The notes below the pieces were generated by a model. That model saw nothing but the letters and a program-made list of their open reading frames with translations. It was not told where the DNA came from and ran no database searches. Positions 6,816-12,491 of a DNA stretch of 17,672 bases are shown in pieces. The number at the start of each line of letters is the position of its first letter. Position 1 is the stretch's first letter. This DNA comes from an uncultured Methylococcaceae bacterium (GTDB lineage Bacteria > Pseudomonadota > Gammaproteobacteria > Methylococcales > Methylomonadaceae), in NCBI GenBank assembly GCA_903873045.1, contig CAIQND010000700.1, forward strand, positions 1-17,672, read 5' to 3'. The position numbers and the translations under genes are program-made.

Positions 6816-9800
6816 TTATTCATCTTTACCCCCAGCGACGGCCTTAACCTCGGCCAGCAAATCACCAAACTTGCCGTAGTTGACTTTTACGCCGTCATCC
6901 AGGTCGAGCGGGATGCGGAGATCCGCGTAGTGGCGGAGCTTTTCGTCAAAACTAAGCAGTTCGACGTATTTTTTCCTGAGCTTTTCGATGTCTTTGCCCA
7001 GTTTACTTCGTTCGGCATTGGAAGAGGCTACGGCGGCGTCTTTTTCCAGCATATCAATGCGGGACTGTATTTTTCCGGTCAACGGCACAACGTATTCGGT
7101 ACGCATTCTGGATAGTGTGCTTTCGTTGTAACGGTGCAGGTAAACCAACGCCTGAAAGGCACCTTGTTTACCGCTGGAGAACAACCAGTAAATCGGGCGT
7201 TTCTTGTAGGTTTGCAGATGATTTTTGTAGAAGCTGGCAGCAATGTAGCGGCGAATGGTTTCTTGCGGCGTTTCATTGCCTTTTTGACCTAAACTTGTCG
7301 CCAGCCAGGCGATGTTGGCTTCAACTCCCTCTCCTTGGGGAGAGGGTTGGGGTGAGGGGTTGCCCCACACCGCCAGCAGAAACTCGTTGAGTCGGGTGGC
7401 GGCATCGTCTTCAAACCAGAGTTCGTCGGTAATGGGCACAATGCCGTCAGCGTCAGGCGCAAATATCCCCCCCTTTGCAAAAGGGGGGTTAGGGGGGATT
7501 TGCTCTTGATTTTGCTCTTGATTTTCAGACTCAGTAATGTGTAAAATCCCCCCCGGCCCCCCTTTTTCAAAGGGGGGAGTGTCGGTGCCGTAGTAGATTT
7601 TGTCGAAGTCCACATTCCCCGCGTGGGCATAAATCAACCCCGGCCTATCCAGCCGATAACGTCCCATCATGCAGCCGATGGCGTAGGAAATAAGGCGTTG
7701 GCAGTCTTTTTCTCGGTCGGCGCGGGCGAGGGTGATTTGTGATTCGGGGACTTCGGAGGAAAGTTCGTCTTGCAATCCATAGGCGTCGATAAAGAGGCGG
7801 TTGTTTTCTTCTTCCAGACGTTGCATTTCGACGATGGCGGCGCGGTTTTGCGTTTGCCACCGGTTGAAGCATTGCTCAAGGCTGGTTGATGCGTAGGTTG
7901 GGTTAGCGGCTTTATCGCGTAACCCAACATCGGTCACTTCGGTGTGTTGGGTTACGCTATCGCTAACCCAACCTACGTTGTTTGGATTAGCGGCATTATC
8001 CTCAAATGCCGACATTCCGGCAGGGATGCCGGAATCCAGTGCCACGGACGGTAAGTTGGTATTTATACCGATGCCTGAATAAGCAGGCGTGTAAGCGGAC
8101 AGATTCACATCCCTGTGACTGGATTCCGGCATCCCTGCCGGAATGACGGGGGCTACGGTTGTGTTGTGTTTTTGGCGAACCAGCGGGTTTTCGGTGAAAT
8201 CCCAAGAGGTTTCAGAGGAATCCCAATCCATTTTATGCATTTCAATCAATTGCTCAACCCGTTGCCCAATGCTTAATTCTGCATCTTCGGACAGCTTTGG
8301 AATTGGAATTTTGGCAACATCTCCAACAGGTGATGTAACTGTTGGATTAATGGCCCTTAGAAAATAGTTTGTACATTTACTATTCAGGTATCCAAGTTCA
8401 ATAAATGTGTGCTCTGAGTAGTAACAAGGTGACAGATCGCCAGGAATGACACCTTCAGGGTGTAACCTAAATGCTATATCTCCTGATGTTATGCGCGGCC
8501 AGCTAACTGCAACGAGAAAATACAACTCTTCGCTCGGTATAATAGATCCATCGAATGTTTTTATCTCTTGACCATTGGCTTCCCAGTTAACTACAAGATC
8601 TAGGTTTCCATACCATTTACGGTAATCGCCACCATTGTTAAACATAAACCATTTGGCATTACTATTTACAGCATCAATTCTAGAAAGGTAGGATTTTTCT
8701 ATCGTTTCATCATTGCATTCGAACCAATAACGAATAAACCTTTCTTTAGAACCAGTTTGGAGTCCGCGTCGAGTTTTTCCAGTATCTGCTAATTTTCTAG
8801 ATGCAAATGCCTCGTTTCCTTTTTTGGATAACCAATACGCCACCGGACTGCCAGGAATTTTATTGAAATCATCCTGAACTATCCTATCAAAACGATTTTG
8901 ACCAGAACACAAAGCCGCTTGTTTATGTTCTTCTTGACCATCCACCAAACGAAAAAAAGCAGGTTTGTATCCACTAAAATGCTGACCAAGCAACACAAAA
9001 GCTGTCGTTTGCACCACTTCGCCAGAAATCTCGCTAAACGCCCGCGCCCCTAAATGCGCCATCGTGTTAATAGTGCGGTTTGTCAGCAACTTCTCCCGCA
9101 TTGCCTGATAGGATGACAAAAACATCCAGCTCTGCATCGTCACCATTGCGTTAAAGCCCGAAGGTTTACACCATTGAAAGCCTCGCTCCATAAACATGGC
9201 GAACAAGTCCGATTTACTATCAGGAAATGTGCGTTTAGCGAATTCCTTCAAGGCCGGATTCATGCCCTTGCCACCCATATACGGCGGATTAGCCACCACC
9301 GTATCAAACTGCATCCCTAAAATAACCGCTTGCCGGATAAACGGGATTAACGTGGTCGCAGCAATTGTTTGTATCGTATCGCCCGATGTCGACAAGGCTT
9401 GCAATTGCGCCAATAACTCCCTTAATGGCTCAGCGTGTTCAGCGGGCACTTGTATCAAGGAACCCAGCGTTTGGGCTTGCTCAAACAACGCCAAGGTATT
9501 TTCAATAAGTTGATAGTTGCTGTCGTCAATAACCTGAACCAAGTCGGTTTGCATCTCATCAAACAGCGAACTGGTCACGCCTATGTTGCTTTGCCCGTTT
9601 AAATCCAGTTGTCGCCATAACAAGGGCAGGTTTAGATTTTTGCTGGATTGAATCGAATACACATTGAGCTTGGGCAACACATCAAATAACCGACGGTCAT
9701 CGGCGCGAGCTTTCATCAACAAAGCAAAACCCGCCAATTGCGCGGCGCGGTCATCAATGTCCAAGCCGTACAGATTTTTTTCCAGAATCAGACGGGGAAT

Positions 9801-9920
9801 GCTGCGAAGCTGGTAACCGCGTTCCAGATAAATCGCTTTTAAAACATCATAAGCTTCCACCAGAATATGCCCGGAACCGCAGGCAGGATCAATGACGGTG
9901 ATGGTTTCGGGGTTTAGCAT
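6816..9920 (-). CDS. pglX: PglX methyltransferase part (C-terminal fragment of split PglX)
   Basis: This 1,034-aa product holds the catalytic part of the BREX adenine DNA methyltransferase, which marks host DNA as self. Motif I is DPACGSG (11-17), an acidic motif LDID follows at 53-56, and motif IV is NPPY (211-214), as in gamma-type N6-adenine enzymes. The region after it (about 300-560) is the probable target-recognition part. The C-terminus has the usual PglX segments RPGLIYAHAGN, IVPITDELWFEDD and KKRPIYWLFSSG. The N-terminal domain and motif X region are encoded separately at 10852-11766. The ATG lies in ATGCTAA, overlapping the stop of the PIN toxin gene by 7 nt, so translation is probably coupled to the toxin. 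Residues about 590-676, 781-818 and 854-865 are encoded by palindromic dispersed repeats inserted in frame, which is abnormal for the family. Activity depends on association with the N-terminal part. Confidence 0.93.
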   Translation of the reverse strand: MLNPETITVIDPACGSGHILVEAYDVLKAIYLERGYQLRSIPRLILEKNLYGLDIDDRAAQLAGFALLMKARADDRRLFDVLPKLNVYSIQSSKNLNLPLLWRQLDLNGQSNIGVTSSLFDEMQTDLVQVIDDSNYQLIENTLALFEQAQTLGSLIQVPAEHAEPLRELLAQLQALSTSGDTIQTIAATTLIPFIRQAVILGMQFDTVVANPPYMGGKGMNPALKEFAKRTFPDSKSDLFAMFMERGFQWCKPSGFNAMVTMQSWMFLSSYQAMREKLLTNRTINTMAHLGARAFSEISGEVVQTTAFVLLGQHFSGYKPAFFRLVDGQEEHKQAALCSGQNRFDRIVQDDFNKIPGSPVAYWLSKKGNEAFASRKLADTGKTRRGLQTGSKERFIRYWFECNDETIEKSYLSRIDAVNSNAKWFMFNNGGDYRKWYGNLDLVVNWEANGQEIKTFDGSIIPSEELYFLVAVSWPRITSGDIAFRLHPEGVIPGDLSPCYYSEHTFIELGYLNSKCTNYFLRAINPTVTSPVGDVAKIPIPKLSEDAELSIGQRVEQLIEMHKMDWDSSETSWDFTENPLVRQKHNTTVAPVIPAGMPESSHRDVNLSAYTPAYSGIGINTNLPSVALDSGIPAGMSAFEDNAANPNNVGWVSDSVTQHTEVTDVGLRDKAANPTYASTSLEQCFNRWQTQNRAAIVEMQRLEEENNRLFIDAYGLQDELSSEVPESQITLARADREKDCQRLISYAIGCMMGRYRLDRPGLIYAHAGNVDFDKIYYGTDTPPFEKGGPGGILHITESENQEQNQEQIPPNPPFAKGGIFAPDADGIVPITDELWFEDDAATRLNEFLLAVWGNPSPQPSPQGEGVEANIAWLATSLGQKGNETPQETIRRYIAASFYKNHLQTYKKRPIYWLFSSGKQGAFQALVYLHRYNESTLSRMRTEYVVPLTGKIQSRIDMLEKDAAVASSNAERSKLGKDIEKLRKKYVELLSFDEKLRHYADLRIPLDLDDGVKVNYGKFGDLLAEVKAVAGGKDE
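7326..7359. repeat. Palindromic dispersed repeat inside pglX (GGAGAGGG type)
   Basis: CCCTCTCC (7327-7334) and GGAGAGGG (7339-7346) form a perfect 8-bp stem with a 4-nt loop, followed by TTGGGGTGAGGGG. This is a widespread intergenic repeat of proteobacteria, here translated in frame as NPSPQPSPQGEG, a string foreign to PglX. Confidence 0.8.
7464..7500. repeat. C-rich/G-rich palindromic repeat in pglX, copy 1
   Basis: CCCCCCTTT (7468-7476) pairs with AAAGGGGGG (7480-7488), followed by TTAGGGGGGATT. It contains a run of seven C (7467-7473) and runs of six G. An inverted second copy lies at 7543-7578. Both are translated in frame (PPNPPFAKGG here). Confidence 0.82.
7501..7524. repeat. 12-bp tandem repeat, two copies, in pglX
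   Basis: TGCTCTTGATTT is repeated exactly at 7501-7512 and 7513-7524, between the two inverted C-rich repeats. On the coding strand it gives a repeated NQEQ peptide. The 12-bp unit keeps the frame whatever the copy number. Confidence 0.75.
7543..7578. repeat. C-rich/G-rich palindromic repeat in pglX, copy 2 (inverted)
   Basis: CCCCCCTTT (7557-7565) pairs with AAAGGGGGG (7569-7577), preceded by a run of seven C (7548-7554). Read on the other strand it matches copy 1 at 7464-7500, so the two copies face each other and could form a larger hairpin. In-frame translation includes PPFEKGGPGGIL. Confidence 0.82.
7892..7977. repeat. Inverted pair of GTAGGTTGGGTTAGCG-type repeats in pglX
   Basis: Copy one (7892-7929) begins CGTAGGTTGGGTTAGCG and ends CGTAACCCAACA. 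Copy two (7945-7977) is its reverse complement with a shorter centre. The copies are 15 nt apart, and each can itself fold, because GTTGGGTTA and TAACCCAAC are complementary. This is a common intergenic repeat in many proteobacteria, here read through within the PglX frame. Confidence 0.82.
8011..8148. repeat. Inverted pair of ATTCCGGCA palindromic repeats in pglX
   Basis: Two copies of a palindrome with arms ATTCCGGCA and TGCCGGAAT and a 4-nt loop lie at 8014-8035 and 8123-8144, in opposite orientation. They share flanking bases (CCAGT / ACTGG) and are separated by about 77 bp of unrelated sequence. Widely dispersed in gammaproteobacterial intergenic DNA, the unit is translated in frame here (APVIPAGMPESS and SGIPAGMS). 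Confidence 0.85.
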
Positions 9921-10366
9921 GGTGAAATCCAGTCAGACAATAAAAACAATTCGATAGTCGGTACACGACTAAAACCTGCATCGTTGGTGAGCATGGCTGT
10001 GCAATGTTGCGTTAAGGCGGTGGAGGCGTGGATGGCGTCGGGAAGTTTTAGATTTGTTTGGGCGCGAACCGTTGCCGCAGAAATTAGAACTTGCAGACTA
10101 ACAGCCGAAACGGTCAAACAATCGCTAGACTCCAATGCCAAATAATAAAGCCGCGCCAAATCATTTCGTTGTTTTGTAATCGGCTGAACCAAACATTCTG
10201 AAAGCGTCAATTGACTCGTTACGGCAAAAAATTCATGTGATTCCAACCCTTCAAAAACATCTAATAGCAATGTTTTGAAATTCTCAGCTTCTTCGATGTA
10301 ATACATAAAAATGTTGGAATCGAAATAAACTTTATGCCCTTTCAGACTGCTTCTTAATCGTCCCAC
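9914..10366 (-). CDS. PIN-domain toxin (VapC-like) of TA2
   Basis: A 150-aa PIN-fold protein. The four acidic positions of PIN ribonucleases can be assigned: D16 (VYFDSNIF), E57 (LTLSECLV), D110 (LKLPDAIHA) and D129 (MLTNDAGF). VapC-type PIN toxins cut tRNA or rRNA when their antitoxin is lost. The start is GTG (10364-10366) and overlaps the end of the preceding antitoxin-like gene by 13 nt, the usual antitoxin-toxin arrangement. Its 3' end (TGCTAA) contains the ATG of the pglX methyltransferase part. The gene is part of an approximately 0.93-kb insertion that splits pglX. All catalytic residues look intact, so the toxin is probably active rather than decayed. Confidence 0.85.
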   Translation of the reverse strand: MGRLRSSLKGHKVYFDSNIFMYYIEEAENFKTLLLDVFEGLESHEFFAVTSQLTLSECLVQPITKQRNDLARLYYLALESSDCLTVSAVSLQVLISAATVRAQTNLKLPDAIHASTALTQHCTAMLTNDAGFSRVPTIELFLLSDWISPC

Positions 10367-10842
10367 GCATCACGCTCCGCTCGAATGAAAGCATCAATTT
10401 CTGCCGCACTACTGAAACAAGGTGAAACTTGTCCCACTAAATCAGAAATTTTTAGTTTTTGTTTTGATTTTTCAATGGGCAAGGGATCAAAAAAAGCATC
10501 TGGCACAATCAAATCGGCATTTTTTTTAAGTTCAAAACAATTATCTTTGCCACGTCCTTCACGAATGAAGGCATCAACTTCAGTGGCATCTTTAAAACAG
10601 CCTTTTGCTTTGCCAAACAATTCTGTTATTGGTTTTGGATTTTCGAAGTCTATGCCTGAAAATGCCGTCAAAAATTCATCCGGCAATGGCACGCCTTTAT
10701 CTTTTGCCAAACCAACGGGACGTGATTTATTTTGAAATTGAGTAATGAGTTCTTGTAGCCATTGAGCGGGTGTTTTACCTGCTTGCGCCGCATATTTCAT
10801 CAGGTTTTCGTAAGTGTTATCGTCTAATTCTAGTGTGTGCAC
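10354..10842 (-). CDS. Antitoxin-like protein of TA2 with duplicated C-terminal module
   Basis: A 162-aa protein upstream of and overlapping a PIN toxin, therefore the probable antitoxin. The first 40 residues (LELDDNTYENLMKYAAQAGKTPAQWLQELI) look like a ribbon-helix-helix DNA-binding segment. Two related modules follow with a 60-residue period: ITELFGKAKGCF..ATEVDAFIREGRG (72-98) and ISDLVGQVSPCF..AAEIDAFIRAERD (132-158). EIDAFIRAERDAW resembles the toxin-wrapping C-terminus of VapB-type antitoxins. The duplication is also visible in DNA (18 of 20 identical at 10382-10401 and 10562-10581). The start is GTG (10840-10842) with AGGAG 6 nt upstream; that site includes the stop codon of the N-terminal pglX fragment (TAGGAG). 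No exact family is recognised. Confidence 0.75.
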   Translation of the reverse strand: MHTLELDDNTYENLMKYAAQAGKTPAQWLQELITQFQNKSRPVGLAKDKGVPLPDEFLTAFSGIDFENPKPITELFGKAKGCFKDATEVDAFIREGRGKDNCFELKKNADLIVPDAFFDPLPIEKSKQKLKISDLVGQVSPCFSSAAEIDAFIRAERDAWDD

Positions 10843-10851
10843 GATGTTCTC

Positions 10852-11766
10852 CTATTCGGAAATTCTTTTGTTTATCAACAAATCCAGCTGCGCTTGTACT
10901 TCGGGCGTTTGCTCGGCCGGTTCGATGTAATATTCCCATTGATTTTTTAAATCAGACGCTGGGTTTGCCATTGTCCATAATCGCCCTACGCTATTTTGCA
11001 CCAGGTATTTTACAATCCAGTTGGGCGTAAATAGCTGGGTCGCAGCGGGAATGTCTTCAGGTTTAACCACCTTACCGATGACCTGATCTTTTTTCTCGCT
11101 GATATAAAATTGATACAGCCAGCCGACGATTTCGACTTGGCTCCAATCTTCTTCCGGAATGGCCTCAACCAGCTTGGCAATAACTGAATCGGTCAGCAAC
11201 AAATTGTCAGGCAGCAGCAGTTCGGTTTCATTGTCGATGCGTTCAAACAAAAAAGGCATGACCTTGGCCAGCGCGTTGCATTGGGCAATCAGCGTTAAGC
11301 GGTACAGTTCACCATCCTTGTCGCCCGCCAGCTTAAGATCAATCACCCGTTGGGCATTAAGACCGGGTAACCCGCCGTTTTGCGCCAGTTCCGGTGCAGC
11401 GTTAAGTATTTCCGGCAAACCACCTTCCCGACTGGAAAGCGCCCGATAACCGTGGCTCAAGTAATCGTGGATTTCCATGTAGCGTAGGGCTGCAAAGCGG
11501 TTAAACCAGGTATAGGCCACCGCTTCCATGGTTTGGGTAAAGCCTTCTTTGTCAATACGGGTAATCAGGTTGGCCCGTTGCTGGCTGATCTTGGCAGGCC
11601 AGGATTGCCCGGCAATGATGACGAAATCGCCACTTTTCTCGGCGGGTGCAATCTCCACAGAACCGTTCTTTTCTGCAAGTCCGATGCGATTGGCACGGGC
11701 AGTAACAGCGGCAATAAAGTCTTTACGGGCTTGTGGTGCGTAGGCTTTGAGTTTGGCTTTGTTCAT
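10852..11766 (-). CDS. pglX: PglX N-terminal fragment (split gene)
   Basis: A 304-aa protein matching the N-terminal domain of type 1 BREX PglX, with the typical opening (KAYAPQARKDFI), TMEAVAYTWFNRFAALRYMEIH (79-100) and the motif X region ATQLFTPNWIVKYLVQNSVGRLW (242-264). It ends in WEYYIEPAEQTPEVQAQLDLLINKRISE (277-304). In intact PglX this linker runs straight into motif I (DPACGSG), which here begins the other fragment after TA2. The stop TAG lies inside the ribosome-binding site of the TA2 antitoxin. The ATG overlaps the TGA of the TA1 PIN toxin (ATGA), so both PglX halves are coupled to a toxin. The two parts may reassemble into a two-subunit methyltransferase, or the enzyme may be inactive; sequence cannot tell. 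Confidence 0.9.
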   Translation of the reverse strand: MNKAKLKAYAPQARKDFIAAVTARANRIGLAEKNGSVEIAPAEKSGDFVIIAGQSWPAKISQQRANLITRIDKEGFTQTMEAVAYTWFNRFAALRYMEIHDYLSHGYRALSSREGGLPEILNAAPELAQNGGLPGLNAQRVIDLKLAGDKDGELYRLTLIAQCNALAKVMPFLFERIDNETELLLPDNLLLTDSVIAKLVEAIPEEDWSQVEIVGWLYQFYISEKKDQVIGKVVKPEDIPAATQLFTPNWIVKYLVQNSVGRLWTMANPASDLKNQWEYYIEPAEQTPEVQAQLDLLINKRISE

Positions 11767-12185
11767 ATAACGAAATCCTGTAAACGTACAATTTGCCCCA
11801 TGTTTTGCGCTTTGCGCCAGTAGGCTTCATCGGCAGTGATAAATTTTGAGCCAGGGGTGTGTAAGGCAACGGCGTGGTAAAGTGTATCGAACAAATGATG
11901 CTGATAACGAATGGAGAGATCGATTGCTGTTGTGTATATCTCTGGCTCTTGGCTAATGTGGCATTCGATGCACAACAAATCAAATAGATCATCTTGGGCT
12001 TCACCAGGCTTTTCGCGGGCAAGTACAGCGGCCACTTCCGCAATAAAATGCGGCGGTTGCAGTAGTTGGGTTTGCCCCGTACCCACACTTTCCAAAATGA
12101 TCAATGCCAAGTCGCAATCAGTTTCATTGTCTCGATTCTGAAAGAACCATTTAATTGCTACACTGGCATCGACCACCAAAATCAT
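11763..12185 (-). CDS. vapC: PIN-domain toxin (VapC-like) of TA1
   Basis: A 140-aa PIN protein with a classic VapC start (MILVVDASVAIKWF). Probable catalytic acids are D6, E50 (HFIAEVAAV), D100 (HLFDTLYHAVA) and D119 (FITADEAYWRKA). These residues coordinate metal for RNA cleavage in VapC toxins. It overlaps the upstream antitoxin by 4 nt (ATGA) and the downstream pglX N-terminal fragment by 4 nt (ATGA), so antitoxin, toxin and PglX are translated in relay. It lies where canonical type 1 BREX has brxC directly followed by pglX, so it is an insertion into the operon. It looks intact and is not closely similar in sequence to the TA2 toxin, so the two modules were acquired separately rather than duplicated. 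Confidence 0.9.
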   Translation of the reverse strand: MILVVDASVAIKWFFQNRDNETDCDLALIILESVGTGQTQLLQPPHFIAEVAAVLAREKPGEAQDDLFDLLCIECHISQEPEIYTTAIDLSIRYQHHLFDTLYHAVALHTPGSKFITADEAYWRKAQNMGQIVRLQDFVI

Positions 12186-12415
12186 GGACGGCCTTCTTCC
12201 CGCGCGGCACGAAATTCTTCTTCGGTGAGTACCGGCGCATGCTTACGCCGTTCCAATATATTTGCAATCGCATCGTGACTGCGTTGTTTACGCTGCGCAC
12301 GCTCAACGGCTTCACGCATCAATTCGGAAATGACTGCACTTTTGTTTTGGCCTTTATAGGCTTCATTAAACGCATTTTTAACGTCATCGGGTACGCTGAA
12401 ATTCATGGTAGACAT
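12182..12415 (-). CDS. Ribbon-helix-helix antitoxin of TA1
   Basis: A 77-aa protein. The N-terminus STMNFSVPDDVKNAFNEAYKGQNKSAVISELMREAVE has the strand plus two helices of the RHH/CopG (MetJ/Arc) fold used for operator binding. The C-terminus (ERRKHAPVLTEEEFRAAREEGRP) is the charged segment expected to wrap the toxin. A longer frame could begin at 12448, but the ATG at 12413-12415 is preferred because GGAGG stands 5 nt before it and the longer version would translate through the palindromic operator. The stop codon TGA overlaps the toxin ATG. It should neutralise the downstream PIN toxin and repress its own promoter. Confidence 0.88.
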   Translation of the reverse strand: MSTMNFSVPDDVKNAFNEAYKGQNKSAVISELMREAVERAQRKQRSHDAIANILERRKHAPVLTEEEFRAAREEGRP

Positions 12416-12429
12416 AGTGACCTCCATTA

Positions 12430-12448
12430 TTGTTGAAATCTTCAACAA
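12430..12448. promoter_or_regulatory. Palindromic operator of TA1
   Basis: TTGTTGAA-ATC-TTCAACAA is a perfect inverted repeat with 8-bp arms. It begins immediately downstream of the proposed -10 element and ends 14 bp before the antitoxin ATG. This is the position expected for autoregulatory binding by an RHH antitoxin or antitoxin-toxin complex. The palindrome is seen directly; its role is inferred. Confidence 0.65.
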
Positions 12449-12477
12449 ATTATTGAATATTGTCGAGTAAAGAGCAA
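12449..12477 (-). promoter_or_regulatory. Candidate promoter of TA1, internal to the BREX operon
   Basis: On the minus strand TTGCTC (12472-12477) and AATAAT (12449-12454) are separated by 17 bp, a plausible sigma70 promoter with a good -10 and a weak -35. It abuts the TA1 operator. If active it would also transcribe the co-directional pglX, ATPase, TOPRIM, pglZ and brxL genes independently of the promoter upstream of brxA. Confidence 0.4.
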
Positions 12478-12491
12478 CTTAATAATGATCT

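Noticed and set aside
7289..7630. Alternative open frames across the repeat region rich in Pro, Gly and Lys
   Set aside because: They arise from reading palindromic repeats in other frames and have no ribosome site or homology-like pattern; the PglX frame explains the region.
8009..8020. Shared GCCGACATTCCG with the inverted repeat at 17414-17425 as a third copy of that element
   Set aside because: Similarity stops after 12 bases; at 8009 the match is explained by the ATTCCGGCA palindrome and its flank, so it is most likely coincidence.
7440..8150. CRISPR-like array in the repeat-rich part of pglX
   Set aside because: The repeats belong to several different families, are mostly inverted pairs, have no regular spacers, and the region is an open PglX frame.
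9900..10870. Target-site duplication around the TA2 insertion
   Set aside because: Only ATTTC is shared near both junctions (GAATTTCC and GGATTTCA), too short to claim.
9914..11766. Split pglX as a simple frameshift or sequencing error
   Set aside because: The two halves are separated by about 0.93 kb that encodes two intact, overlapping proteins with good starts, so this is an insertion and not an indel error.
12416..12448. Longer antitoxin start at 12448 (88 aa)
   Set aside because: It would read through the palindromic operator and lacks a ribosome site; the ATG at 12415 has GGAGG at 5 nt.
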